Assembly (NCBI GenBank): GCA_023957385.1
Contig: JAMLGZ010000001.1
Span: forward strand, 2,466,923-2,530,922
Source of the DNA: Brumimicrobium sp.
Lineage (GTDB): Bacteria > Bacteroidota > Bacteroidia > Flavobacteriales_D > Crocinitomicaceae
Length of the DNA: 64,000 nucleotides
Direction of reading: 5' to 3'
The notes beneath the pieces were generated by a model that had not been told where the DNA came from, searched no databases, and saw only the letters and a list, made by a program, of their open reading frames with translations. Shown piece after piece: positions 37,541 through 46,541 of this stretch. The stretch's first letter is position 1; each line of letters starts with the position of its first letter. Both the position numbers and the translations under genes were made by a program.

Positions 37541-39568
37541 ATGAAGGCGCTTGGAATTTTTATAGGTATACTGATTTTTAGTTTTTCTACAGCTCTCGCT
37601 CAATCTCCTAAAATCTTAGATAGCCTTTTACAACTAGAAAAGTCTTTACCTATAGGAAGCCAAAAAGTTAAAGTAATTCGTGATATCGGTGTATATTATA
37701 GCACCAAAAACTCAACAAAAGCTATTGAATATTTTAACAAAGCCATACAAGTAGGAAAAGAAATAAATGAGCAATTTTATACGACTAGCACATATTCTCA
37801 GCTTGCTATACTATATAATAATATTGGCAATATCAGTAAAGCCGATGATTATCTTGACATACTCAAAGAGATAAGTTTAAAATCCAAAAAAGATTCTATA
37901 CAAGCATCTTACTACCATGCTGCTGGACTTATCAATAAGAAGCGAGGAAAAAATGAAGAGGCACTTGTTTTCTTTAAAAAGAATTTAGAATCATTAAAAA
38001 AGCAAAAATCAAATGAAGAGAATATTGCAGGAGCTTATTTAAATGTCGCTAACACATATATGGTATTAGCAAAGTATAAACTTGCTATTGAAAATTTATA
38101 TAATGCACTTGAAATATTTGAGAAAATAAACAACAAAAGAGGTATGTCATTTTGTTACAATAACCTGGGCAACATTTACCATCTAACAAAAGAGTATCAG
38201 AAATCTATTGAGATGGCTGAGAAATCTATAGTGATTAAAAAGGAACTCGAAGATGAAAATGGACTCTACAACTCCAGAATACTAATTGCAGACAATTACA
38301 TAAGTCTTAATAGGATTCCTGAAGCAATTGACATCCTTGAAAACTGCACTTATTATTACATTCGAATGGAGCTCGTTTATAATTTAGTGAATACCTATCA
38401 CCTTATGGCTAGAGGGTACGGAATGCTGAATGACACTTTAAAGGCTATACTCTATTATGACTTTGCTATTAACAATTCTAAACGTCTTGATTCTCCCAAA
38501 TTGTTTCTAGAATTTACGCAAGAAAAGGAAAGCTTTCTAGGTTTTATCCACACAGATCAAAATAATATATCTGCAGTCAGTGAACATTTAAAGCTAGCTC
38601 GTGAACAGAAAGATTCACTTGGTATTGTTAATGACCTGAAACTCTTACGCAATTATCATTATAGTCAAGAAAATTACAAAGAGGCCTATATATACAATCA
38701 AGAATATCAAGAAATTTACAATCGTTTGTTCAGAGACAATTTACTTAGAGAATTAGAAGAGAAGGAGGCGCTTTATGAAATTGAAAAGAAAGACAATGCG
38801 ATAAGCTTGCTTCAAAAAGATAAAGAAATTAACCAAGCAAAACTAAAACAGCAACAATACGTGCTATTCTCAAGTATTATCTTGGCAATATTGGTAGCTA
38901 TTTCTGCATATCTATTCATCAATCGTAATAAGATTCGTCAGGAGATGAAACGAAGAGAAGAGATGGAAAAGATTAGAAATCAGATTGCACAAGATTTACA
39001 CGATGATGTTGGCTCTACTTTATCCAGTATTCAAATCATTAGCAGTTTACTTAAAAAGCAATCTCCAGATAATTCTAAATTAAGTGAAGGAGTGGACAAG
39101 ATTGAAGGTTTATCCACTAATGTAGCTAATAGTATCCGAGAGATTATTTGGTCAACAAACCCTGCCAATGATAAGATAGACTCTATTCTTACACAGCTTA
39201 AAAAGATTGCGCATGAGATTCTAACCCCTTCCCAAATTGAGTTTGTTTTCAAGGAAGAAATAGCAAATGGAGAGCTCATCATTGATCCGAAAACACGAAA
39301 GAATCTTTTAATGATCTTTAGAGAAACTATCAATAATGCTCGCAAATATAGTATGAGTCCAAACGTTGATATTTCTATTTCTCAACATGGACATACATTA
39401 CAATTAATAATCAAAGACTTTGGAATTGGTTTTGATGAGAATGAAATCACACATGGAAATGGTCTATACAATCTACAAAAACGAGCAAAAGAGATGAATG
39501 GGAAATTAGATTTCTCATCTGAAAAAGGAAAGGGCACAACTCTAAATCTGACAATCAACATCACCTAA
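37541..39568 (+). CDS. TPR-containing sensor histidine kinase
   Basis: The 675-residue protein starts with a signal peptide (cleavage near ALAQ). A periplasmic TPR array follows (residues ~30-400, units such as GDILYYN-type repeats, AYLNVANTYMVLAKY), then a coiled linker, one transmembrane helix at about 442-463 and the kinase core. The core is of the HisKA_3 type with His487 in QDLHDDVGST, followed by an HATPase domain whose N box (NNARKYS) and G box (DFGIGFDENEI, GNGLYNLQKRA) are intact. TPR sensors of this kind, common in Bacteroidota, pair with LuxR-type regulators. The stimulus is unknown. Confidence 0.92.
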   Translation: MKALGIFIGILIFSFSTALAQSPKILDSLLQLEKSLPIGSQKVKVIRDIGVYYSTKNSTKAIEYFNKAIQVGKEINEQFYTTSTYSQLAILYNNIGNISKADDYLDILKEISLKSKKDSIQASYYHAAGLINKKRGKNEEALVFFKKNLESLKKQKSNEENIAGAYLNVANTYMVLAKYKLAIENLYNALEIFEKINNKRGMSFCYNNLGNIYHLTKEYQKSIEMAEKSIVIKKELEDENGLYNSRILIADNYISLNRIPEAIDILENCTYYYIRMELVYNLVNTYHLMARGYGMLNDTLKAILYYDFAINNSKRLDSPKLFLEFTQEKESFLGFIHTDQNNISAVSEHLKLAREQKDSLGIVNDLKLLRNYHYSQENYKEAYIYNQEYQEIYNRLFRDNLLRELEEKEALYEIEKKDNAISLLQKDKEINQAKLKQQQYVLFSSIILAILVAISAYLFINRNKIRQEMKRREEMEKIRNQIAQDLHDDVGSTLSSIQIISSLLKKQSPDNSKLSEGVDKIEGLSTNVANSIREIIWSTNPANDKIDSILTQLKKIAHEILTPSQIEFVFKEEIANGELIIDPKTRKNLLMIFRETINNARKYSMSPNVDISISQHGHTLQLIIKDFGIGFDENEITHGNGLYNLQKRAKEMNGKLDFSSEKGKGTTLNLTINIT

Positions 39569-39607
39569 TTTAGGGATTGACACAAAGTTCAATTTAGCTG
39601 ATCTTTG
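39560..39607 (+). promoter_or_regulatory. Regulon promoter (a): ATCAC-N8-GGGAT palindrome and -7 box
   Basis: The 18-mer ATCACCTAATTTAGGGAT (39560-39577) matches the shared ATCCC-N8-GGGAT palindrome with one mismatch. It overlaps the stop codon of the kinase gene. Its centre is 31.5 bp before the -7-like GATCTTTG at 39600-39607, and a TTG at 39577-39579 overlaps a -33 position. It drives the degenerate receiver gene. Confidence 0.65.
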
Positions 39608-39626
39608 TTAAAAATTGATTGTAGGA

Positions 39627-40022
39627 ATGGAAAAAAATAAGAGGGTATTTCTATATACAGAAAGCGCACATTTAAAAGAAAGTCTTTCGGAGTTTATACA
39701 ATCATTTGGAGGATATGAAATATTGGATGTTGATACCTCCCTGAAGGAGCTATATTATCACCTCAATTATCTTCAGCCAGAAATCATAATTATAGATACT
39801 AAAACACATTTGCTTAACATTTCAGAATTCACTTCTAAACTCAACACTTTTGATTCTAAAACACCCATATTATTTTTATCTAATCGCGAGAATGACCAAT
39901 TAAACGACTATTTAAACAGCTATAGAAATAGCTCATATCTCCTAAAGAAAGACATCGTTAATCAACTAGAAAACAAACTCAATTATACTGAAAAACTAGC
40001 ACAAATAATTATTCACGACTAA
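39627..40022 (+). CDS. Degenerate stand-alone receiver-domain protein
   Basis: The frame extends to a TTG at 39615, but the ATG at 39627, preceded by GTAGGA, is preferred (131 residues). The protein has a response-regulator receiver fold: a strand ending YTESAHLK, a central strand PEIIIIDTKTH with a possible phospho-Asp, and a C-terminal YLLKKD. The acidic pocket normally formed by two adjacent acidic residues is reduced to a TES sequence, and there is no output domain. It lies directly after the kinase, so it may act as a phosphate sink or connector, or be non-phosphorylatable. Its promoter carries the shared palindrome. Confidence 0.7.
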   Translation: MEKNKRVFLYTESAHLKESLSEFIQSFGGYEILDVDTSLKELYYHLNYLQPEIIIIDTKTHLLNISEFTSKLNTFDSKTPILFLSNRENDQLNDYLNSYRNSSYLLKKDIVNQLENKLNYTEKLAQIIIHD

Positions 40023-40028
40023 ACTTAT

Positions 40029-40075
40029 ATCCCTCATTTTAGGGATTTTATTTGAAGAAGAAGTCTTTAACTTTG
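40029..40075 (+). promoter_or_regulatory. Regulon promoter (b): ATCCC-N8-GGGAT palindrome and -7 box
   Basis: ATCCCTCATTTTAGGGAT at 40029-40046 is a perfect match to the shared palindrome in both half sites. The -7 box TAACTTTG follows at 40068-40075, centre-to-box distance 30.5 bp. The next gene is the truncated ELWxxDGT-like gene at 40098, so the site still stands in front of a possibly dead gene. Confidence 0.7.
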
Positions 40076-40097
40076 TATTATAATTTAAATATGTATT

Positions 40098-40355
40098 ATG
40101 AAAACAACTTTATTTTTAAAAATGAAAAAAGGTCTATTATTTATCACAGCAATCGTGTTGAGCACACTTTCGCTTACAGCGTTTTCGCAAAACTATACGA
40201 TTGAATTAGTAAAAAACATCAATCCAAGCGGTGATTCGAACCCAATTTATTTCGGTACCTATAATGGAAAACTATATTTTCATGTTAATGATGGCATAAA
40301 TGGATTTGTTAGTTGCAACCTTAACACAACAACACACTTAAAAATAACAACTTAA
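40098..40355 (+). pseudogene. Truncated ELWxxDGT-repeat-type exported protein
   Basis: The 85-residue frame has a signal peptide (cleavage near TAFSQ) and then NINPSGDSNP...YNGKLYFHVNDGINGF, the pattern that in ELWxxDGT-repeat proteins is followed by ELWKTDGT. Instead the frame continues for 15 residues of unrelated sequence and stops. A normal member of this family runs to several hundred residues with further repeats. I therefore read it as the 5' stub left after a deletion that joined it to the next gene, although a small secreted protein cannot be excluded. Confidence 0.55.
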
Positions 40356-40369
40356 AAAATATTTGAATT

Positions 40370-40864
40370 ATGAGCATGATAGGAAATTTACTTCGAGTGA
40401 CAAAATCTGAACTTGAAGATTATTTAAAAGACAGTTTTTTATTGGAAGATAAAATCTATGACGACGAAACAGAAAATGGAAATTTAGTAGATATTGGTAA
40501 ATCTTGGGATGGAATAATATTTTTACTTACAGGAGAAAGTTTCGTAACCGCAGAACATAATCTTGCAAGAATTTTATTTAGCGGACAACTAATTGATGAG
40601 GAACAAGATTTAGGTTATGGGCCAGCCCACTACTTGACACCTGAGCAAGTTGCCGAATTAAACAATGAAATCTCGATAATTACTATTTCAGACTTAAAGC
40701 AAAATTTCAATCCTGAAAAAATGAACGAATTGGAGGTTTATCCGACACCTCGGAACAAAGGTGATGATGTATTTGATTTTGTTGCTGACGATTTTTTAAC
40801 TGTACAAAATATTTTTGCTGAGGCAACAAAAAATGGAGAAGCGATAATTACATTTTTGAACTAA
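40370..40864 (+). CDS. DUF1877 (YfbM-like) family protein
   Basis: The 164-residue product matches the DUF1877 pattern: a MSMIGNLLRVTKSELE opening, IGKSWDGIIFLLTG in the first half, and PAHYLTPEQVAEL around residue 86. The family is small, cytoplasmic and of unknown role. It follows the truncated gene by 14 bases, so it may be expressed from promoter (b) after the deletion. Confidence 0.75.
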   Translation: MSMIGNLLRVTKSELEDYLKDSFLLEDKIYDDETENGNLVDIGKSWDGIIFLLTGESFVTAEHNLARILFSGQLIDEEQDLGYGPAHYLTPEQVAELNNEISIITISDLKQNFNPEKMNELEVYPTPRNKGDDVFDFVADDFLTVQNIFAEATKNGEAIITFLN

Positions 40865-40882
40865 CCGACAAAAAAAAGATAC

Positions 40883-40928
40883 GCCCCCTCATTTCATCAA
40901 AATAACAAGAAACAGTGACATAACTTTG
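40883..40928 (+). promoter_or_regulatory. RCC1 gene promoter with possible half-site
   Basis: The -7 box TAACTTTG at 40921-40928 lies 26 bases before the ATG. At the position of the shared palindrome only the left half is recognisable (GCCCCCTCATTT at 40883-40894). The right half GGGAT is missing. It may be a decayed site or chance. Confidence 0.35.
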
Positions 40929-40954
40929 TCATCAAATAATAAAAACAAATAATT

Positions 40955-42067
40955 ATGAAAACAATCACTAAAAACACATTTAACATACTTCTATTAAGCA
41001 TACTCTTAAGTATGAACTTTACTGTAAAGGCTAATTCAACTGCCACTACTGGAGAACCCCAAATTTCAACTGGATATTTCTGTGCATTCTATATCGATAA
41101 CAAAGGAACTTTATGGGCTTGGGGAAAAAACAATCAAAGTCAAATCGGAGTTGCTAGTTCTTCTCCTAAATATACCCCAGTAAAAATCATGGATAATGTA
41201 CTCAAAGTATCGTCAGGAGAGGAGCATACCATGATATTAAAAAATGACCATACACTATGGACTGTAGGGTATAATTCTTATGGAAGATTGGGTACAGGAA
41301 AGGATTTTTCAGAGTCAACTCCGCAAAAAATCACAGATAAAGTGATTGATATTGCTGCAGGAAAAGATTTTAGTCTTTTTGTTAAAGAAGATAACACACT
41401 CTGGTCTATGGGTGTAAATAATTGGGGACAATTAGTAAATGGAAACCAAGATTATCAAATTATACCAGCTAAAGTATTGGATGACGTACTAGCTGTTTCA
41501 GGAGGTGCAAACCATACACTAATCTTAAAAACAGATCATACGCTTTGGGGTGTGGGACACAACAATAATCATCAATTAGGAGAAACAAAGGGAAAACCAG
41601 TATTCTCTCCTATCAAAATTGCAAGTGATGTGATTCAAATGTCTGCAGGAGTTCAATTCACACTATTTATTAAATCAGATGGTTCACTTTGGGGTACTGG
41701 AGTTAATGGATATGGACAAATAAAAGATAACGGTGGATATAGCATTCACAATCCAGAAAAATTGATGACCGATGTTTCGTACGCTTCTGCGGGGAAAGAA
41801 CAGAGTGTAGTTGTAAAAAAAGATGGAACACTTTGGGGCGCTGGAAGAAATGAAATGGGTGAGTTAGGCCTTGGAAATACCACCAATAAAGCTGGCTTTG
41901 TAAAAATCATGGATGATGTAGTGATGGCTGAAACATCAAACAGCTTTACTATTGCCTTGAAAAAGGACGGAACAGTTTGGTCAACAGGAAGTAATGGATC
42001 TGGTCAGCAAGGAAGAGGAACAGGATTCCAAAATAGTAAAGTATTTGAGCAGATTACATTCAAATAA
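40955..42067 (+). CDS. Exported RCC1-repeat protein
   Basis: The 370-residue protein has a signal peptide (to about residue 27) and seven RCC1-type repeats, each with a TLWAWGKNNQSQIG-like strand and an ADGVxHTLILK-like motif. RCC1 repeats form a seven-bladed propeller, so the product is a single propeller that is secreted or periplasmic. Bacterial relatives are surface or inhibitor proteins; no specific function can be assigned. It lies 90 bases downstream of the DUF1877 gene, with its own -7 box. Confidence 0.85.
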   Translation: MKTITKNTFNILLLSILLSMNFTVKANSTATTGEPQISTGYFCAFYIDNKGTLWAWGKNNQSQIGVASSSPKYTPVKIMDNVLKVSSGEEHTMILKNDHTLWTVGYNSYGRLGTGKDFSESTPQKITDKVIDIAAGKDFSLFVKEDNTLWSMGVNNWGQLVNGNQDYQIIPAKVLDDVLAVSGGANHTLILKTDHTLWGVGHNNNHQLGETKGKPVFSPIKIASDVIQMSAGVQFTLFIKSDGSLWGTGVNGYGQIKDNGGYSIHNPEKLMTDVSYASAGKEQSVVVKKDGTLWGAGRNEMGELGLGNTTNKAGFVKIMDDVVMAETSNSFTIALKKDGTVWSTGSNGSGQQGRGTGFQNSKVFEQITFK

Positions 42068-42081
42068 AGATGATAAATTAA

Positions 42082-42129
42082 ATCCCACATATTGGGGATT
42101 GTGAGAACTACAACTCTACTTTAAATTTG
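42082..42129 (+). promoter_or_regulatory. Regulon promoter (c): ATCCC-N8-GGGAT palindrome and -7 box
   Basis: ATCCCACATATTGGGGAT at 42082-42099 has both half sites intact. The -7 box TAAATTTG is at 42122-42129, centre-to-box distance 31.5 bp, and TTG at 42099-42101 gives a -33 element with a 20-base spacer. It drives the five-gene cluster starting at 42154. Confidence 0.7.
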
Positions 42130-42153
42130 TAGAAACAATTAAAACTTAATACT

Positions 42154-42714
42154 ATGAACGGTATTTTATCACAAATAATATCATTTTTTACTAATCTATT
42201 TATGCAAAAACAAGCTCAAAAAACTCAGGAAGCTGCTATGCAACAAGCACAGCAGTCCATGGCAAATGCTCAACAAATGATGAACAATGCTATGCAAAAT
42301 CCATACGCTCAACAAGCTATGGCAAATCAATCTCAGCCCAATATGAACTTCGGAGCTTTTCCGGGAGCAAATATGGGAAATCCTTATGCAGGAACTTCTG
42401 CACAAGTAGTTAATGGAGACGTTGCCTCTAAAGTACAAGCGCATGCTTTACTTCTTGGAGAACTATTCCAAAATGGCGCAGATGCAAAAGCTACTATATT
42501 ATCTAAAAATGTTTTAGCTGCAAATTATAATGGGATGGGTGACGTGTGCGAGTTACAAGTACAAGTTACACCAGAAGGACAAGCTCCATTTAATGCTACT
42601 ATTTCGAATGTTTTTACTTCTCAAATTATGCCTAAAATAGAAGTAAATAACATGATATCCGTGAAATACGATAATAATAATCCACAACGCGTATGTTTTG
42701 TGGGGGCACTTTAA
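42154..42714 (+). CDS. Unknown protein with Gln/Ala/Met-rich region and a YDxNN domain
   Basis: The 186-residue product has a hydrophobic N-terminus (about residues 4-17), then a Gln/Ala/Met/Asn-rich region to about residue 80 and a C-terminal domain of ~100 residues. That domain (ATILSKN... to SVKYDNNNPQRVCFV) recurs twice in the next gene. It is probably membrane-associated. No known family recognised. It is the first gene of the cluster controlled by promoter (c). Confidence 0.7.
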   Translation: MNGILSQIISFFTNLFMQKQAQKTQEAAMQQAQQSMANAQQMMNNAMQNPYAQQAMANQSQPNMNFGAFPGANMGNPYAGTSAQVVNGDVASKVQAHALLLGELFQNGADAKATILSKNVLAANYNGMGDVCELQVQVTPEGQAPFNATISNVFTSQIMPKIEVNNMISVKYDNNNPQRVCFVGAL

Positions 42715-42739
42715 TTGCTAACCCTAAAATTTAACTAAC

Positions 42740-43585
42740 ATGAATTCTTTTATAAAAAAATTTGCAATTGTTTTTGTAGCTGTATTTATAGCATCCTTCT
42801 TTATGGTAAAATTAGGAGCTATAGGCGTGGTTTTGTTTATTGTAGTCCTTCTTGGAGGAATGTTTTGGATATTCAAATCTATGGGAGGAGGTATGTCGAA
42901 TTTATTGAAAGGGGAAGATATTCCTAACGGAGTCCCTGCTACAGCAACAGTAATCAGCTCACGCCAAGGAAACATGCGTATATCAATGGGAGTGCAACAA
43001 TCATTTCAATTGATCATTGAAGTAAACGTAACTAATGGCCAAGAAACTTGGCCTGCAACTATCAAAGCAATGATTCCTTTAACGCAAGTAGGTGTTTTCC
43101 AGCCAGGAGTATCTTTCTCAGTAAAATATGATCCGAATAATAGAAGTAGAGTGATTATAGATCAGTCCGCAGGACAACAGCAGCAACAACATACCACGCA
43201 TGTACCTGGAGTAGGAGATTATACTACAGCAATGAGACAACAAGGAATGGCAGCTGCCCCTATTGAAATAAGTACAAAATTAGCTGAACAATCTACATTA
43301 ATAAATGAATTATCGGCAAGTCCAAGTGCGATTAAATGTACTGCAACAATCATATCAAGCATCAAATTATATACGAATATTATGCCTGGAGCAAATGTAT
43401 ATAATTTGAAAGTAAAAGTAAACGGAAACACATCTTTTGATGGTGAAATTACCTGTTCTATTGCTGCTGTATCTGAGTATAAAATCGCGAATGGCAAAAA
43501 CATCTATGTCATATATGACGGAAATAATCCACGACGTTTAGGTCTAACTGGTCTTGATCAGCCTAATTCAGCATACCAAGTTTAA
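42740..43585 (+). CDS. Membrane protein with two YDxNN domains
   Basis: The 281-residue protein has two transmembrane helices in the first 48 residues (with KLGAIG between them). Two copies of the domain seen in the preceding gene follow: residues ~65-135, ending SVKYDPNNRSRVIID, and ~195-275, ending YVIYDGNNPRRLGLT. A Gln-rich linker (GQQQQQHTTH) separates them. The two genes are 25 bases apart and clearly related. Unknown function; an inner-membrane anchored complex is a reasonable guess. Confidence 0.75.
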   Translation: MNSFIKKFAIVFVAVFIASFFMVKLGAIGVVLFIVVLLGGMFWIFKSMGGGMSNLLKGEDIPNGVPATATVISSRQGNMRISMGVQQSFQLIIEVNVTNGQETWPATIKAMIPLTQVGVFQPGVSFSVKYDPNNRSRVIIDQSAGQQQQQHTTHVPGVGDYTTAMRQQGMAAAPIEISTKLAEQSTLINELSASPSAIKCTATIISSIKLYTNIMPGANVYNLKVKVNGNTSFDGEITCSIAAVSEYKIANGKNIYVIYDGNNPRRLGLTGLDQPNSAYQV

Positions 43586-43607
43586 TAATCAAGATTTTTA
43601 AAATATT

Positions 43608-43639
43608 TAGTGGGATAAATTCATATATTTATCCCACTA
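43608..43639 (+). other. Perfect 13-bp intergenic hairpin
   Basis: TAGTGGGATAAAT and ATTTATCCCACTA form a perfect stem with a 6-base loop, between two genes of the same cluster. It has no T-run, so it is not a classic terminator. It might be an mRNA processing or stability element; it contains GGGAT and ATCCC in the reverse order from the shared promoter palindrome and lies 16 bases before the next ATG. Confidence 0.6.
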
Positions 43640-43655
43640 ACCAAAAATAAGTACC

Positions 43656-44963
43656 ATGGAAATGCCTTCATTTAATTTAGATTCTACAACTATACAATGG
43701 ATAGTTATAGCTGTAGTTGCTGTTATAGGTTTTCTAGTTTACCGAAAGTTTAAAGGAAAATCTGACACCAATACAAATCATTTTGATTCTTCTTTTGACG
43801 GAAGGAGTACTTCTAATCCTAATCAGGGAGCAACTCAGGGACAAGGCGATCCTTATCAGCAATATTTCAACCAAGCTCAAAAAGGGGGAGGAATGCCTAA
43901 CATGGGTAACATGATAATAAAGAGAGCTATACTCCTTATAATCCCTATATTTCTTATAATGGGAATTTCCATGTATTTTTCTTTTAGTAAATCTGGATTG
44001 AATATTAAATCATTTTTTACTGACAATGGAGACTCCATGGTTCAAGGTAAAGAATTACAAAGTGGTTTCTTTTCAAAAGATGGAAAGTATTTCATTTACA
44101 CTTCTCAAACCATAGGAATGCGTGGTATATCAGGATATATACAAGCAATTGATTTAAGCACCTCTCAAAAAACTCTCAAGAAAGATTATAAATCTAATGA
44201 GATGTTTACTGTTATCCAAGCGGATGAAGAAGGAGCATGGATACGATGTTTTAATTCCGGGGATAATAGATCGACTCCAGCACTATTTGATTATAAAAAT
44301 GGGAAAATGATATTTTCTCCAGAAGACATCATCAAATTAAATCCTTCTATCTCGCTAACAAATACCTTGAGTTTTCAAAAAAACACAACCACAAAGTCAG
44401 GCGTTATCACTGAATCTGAAGATGGATATTATTATTTAATCAACTCTAAAACAGGGAAAGCAGAAAAAATAGATGGGAATTTTGAAAATTTATACCTAGG
44501 GGATAGCGATCTTCATCTTTTGATTGGGAATACGCGTGACTACAGCTACAGTGGACAGGGGCAACGAAATAACATTACTATTAATGATAAAAGAACAGGT
44601 ACCCCCCTAATTACATCTGCAGACAGCTTTATAGATCCAAAAGTTCTAACTTCGGATATTACTGATGATGAGGATGATTATAACTTCAAACCTCTAGAAT
44701 ATAAATCAAATATTTTTGTTCTATCTAATAATGCTACTGATAATAAAGGGCGAATAAAATCAGTCTCCATGTTAGATGCAAAAACATTGGATACAAAATG
44801 GACCGTCCTACTCGATCAAATTCAAAACAGAATGGATGCTTGGTATGATAAAGAACGTTTTCACCTAGAAGGGAATATCCTTTATTTTACAAACACAAGT
44901 TATTTGTACAAAATCAACATGGATAATGGAGAAGTAGAAGCCCAAATAAGTCTGACAGAATAG
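43656..44963 (+). CDS. Membrane protein with propeller-like C-terminal part, unknown function
   Basis: The 435-residue protein has transmembrane helices at about residues 13-30 and 88-110 with a Gly/Gln-rich segment between (GQGDPYQQYFNQAQKGG). The last ~310 residues are strand-rich with repeating units (GFFSKDGKYFIYTSQT, GYIQAIDLSTSQKT, SVSMLDAKTLDTKW) that look like a beta-propeller such as PQQ-type. It follows the two YDxNN genes in the same orientation and shares their type of linker, so these three probably form one membrane assembly. Confidence 0.7.
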   Translation: MEMPSFNLDSTTIQWIVIAVVAVIGFLVYRKFKGKSDTNTNHFDSSFDGRSTSNPNQGATQGQGDPYQQYFNQAQKGGGMPNMGNMIIKRAILLIIPIFLIMGISMYFSFSKSGLNIKSFFTDNGDSMVQGKELQSGFFSKDGKYFIYTSQTIGMRGISGYIQAIDLSTSQKTLKKDYKSNEMFTVIQADEEGAWIRCFNSGDNRSTPALFDYKNGKMIFSPEDIIKLNPSISLTNTLSFQKNTTTKSGVITESEDGYYYLINSKTGKAEKIDGNFENLYLGDSDLHLLIGNTRDYSYSGQGQRNNITINDKRTGTPLITSADSFIDPKVLTSDITDDEDDYNFKPLEYKSNIFVLSNNATDNKGRIKSVSMLDAKTLDTKWTVLLDQIQNRMDAWYDKERFHLEGNILYFTNTSYLYKINMDNGEVEAQISLTE

Positions 44964-45006
44964 GGTTCATCTCGAATATTTAAACAATCATAATATACTG
45001 AATAAT

Positions 45007-46518
45007 ATGCAAGTAAAACTAGGCATGTTAATACTTCTTATGTCCTTTTCTTTAGCTTCAACAGGACAGAAAGCCCCTAAGGAATTAAAGCGATTTATTC
45101 CACGAGGATATACATTTGTTGAAGCAATAGGGGATTTACACACTAATTTTGAAGATATTATTCTACGTTTAAATAAGAAAGGTGAGAATGAGGAAGAAGT
45201 TAAACTTTTAATGCTACGCAGAATTAATAAAGAAATCATTCAAATATTTGAGAATTCTCACATCTTATTCCAGGATAGTTACTATGGCGATGCTGGTGCT
45301 ACAGGAATTTTCTTCTCCCATGATACCTTGACTGTATCAACTATCACGGGTAGTATCAGTTATAAGGAATTTGTTTGGGTTACGTTCGTAAAAAGACCAA
45401 ACTCTGAATATTATTTTGATTCATATACAACTATCAGTCAGAATTATGGTTTGGAAAACCTTTTTGAAAGATTCAACTATAGCGTAGAAGATATATATGA
45501 ACTTCATTTTGATGACGCAGATGAAGCAAGTATTAAAGCTATCATACCTAAGTATCAAATAGATATCTCTAATGCTGCAAACGGAATTAAGACTGAAGAA
45601 GAAATTACTATTCCCGAAGAGATAACAAACATAATTGATGATAATTGGAGCATTCGGGTATCAGCCAAAGGCGATTTGAATAAAGATATGTATAAGCAGG
45701 ACTACATACTTCTTCTTCAAAATGACACATTTCCTACCCAAACTGTTATACAGCTTTATCTCCAGCAAAAAGACAATTCGTACAAAAAAGGTCCAGTAAA
45801 TTCACATCTTTACGATTTTTCGATTTTAAATGACTACCTCTCTCCCCTATTCAGCCATTTGCGTGAAATAAACTTTGAGAATATAAAAATTGATATCCAC
45901 GAAGGGTCATTTGATATTCATCAACGAGTTCCTGATTTTGATGATTCAGATTTTCAATTGAACGTCGATGAGTCATTCTCATTCATTCCCAACTATACAG
46001 ACCAAAATTTATCATTTAAATATGATGCTGCCACCAAAGATTGGTATAGCAACAATTATTATTATGAGAACTTCAGCTATTTTGATCCTGCAAACGCATG
46101 GGAAAATTGGGAAGAGGGCATAATTGGAAAAAACACATTCGCAGATGTATGTAATTTCCCTAATTATACATTTTATGGTGGTAAAGAAACCATGCTATAT
46201 GGCACTCTTACAGAAAAAATCTTTTATGGTGAACCAGGTTATGGTGAAACGCCTAAAATAGATCAGAAAATAAAAGTGTTAGTATTGGAAACTGATCATT
46301 ATGTAAATACCTATCCTATTGCCTATAATGATGACCCAGAAGTTGGTCTGTCCATCAGTCGAGACAATGCAGAATTCCAATTATATTCTGAAAAGAATAT
46401 TGATTTCAAAAAATACCTTGGAAAGAAAGTTGCTCTTACTGGGCATTTATATCCACAGGTAAATGCACATCAATTTACACCTGTGATTATGGTTGTAGAT
46501 AAAGTGAAATTAAAATAG
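45007..46518 (+). CDS. Exported protein with DUF4431-like C-terminal domain
   Basis: The 503-residue protein has a signal peptide ending near STGQ. The middle is acidic and of unknown fold. The C-terminal ~110 residues match the DUF4431 pattern: GTLTEKIFYGEPGYGE, then IKVLVLETDHYV, then KKVALTGHLYP...HQFTPVIMVVDKV. It lies 43 bases after the propeller-like gene. The function is unknown. Confidence 0.7.
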   Translation: MQVKLGMLILLMSFSLASTGQKAPKELKRFIPRGYTFVEAIGDLHTNFEDIILRLNKKGENEEEVKLLMLRRINKEIIQIFENSHILFQDSYYGDAGATGIFFSHDTLTVSTITGSISYKEFVWVTFVKRPNSEYYFDSYTTISQNYGLENLFERFNYSVEDIYELHFDDADEASIKAIIPKYQIDISNAANGIKTEEEITIPEEITNIIDDNWSIRVSAKGDLNKDMYKQDYILLLQNDTFPTQTVIQLYLQQKDNSYKKGPVNSHLYDFSILNDYLSPLFSHLREINFENIKIDIHEGSFDIHQRVPDFDDSDFQLNVDESFSFIPNYTDQNLSFKYDAATKDWYSNNYYYENFSYFDPANAWENWEEGIIGKNTFADVCNFPNYTFYGGKETMLYGTLTEKIFYGEPGYGETPKIDQKIKVLVLETDHYVNTYPIAYNDDPEVGLSISRDNAEFQLYSEKNIDFKKYLGKKVALTGHLYPQVNAHQFTPVIMVVDKVKLK

Positions 46519-46541
46519 AAAATAAAGGTACACAGTCACAT

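Noticed and set aside
40883..40894. Sixth palindrome site at the RCC1 promoter
   Set aside because: Only the left half is recognisable; counted as a possible decayed half-site and not as a member of the set.
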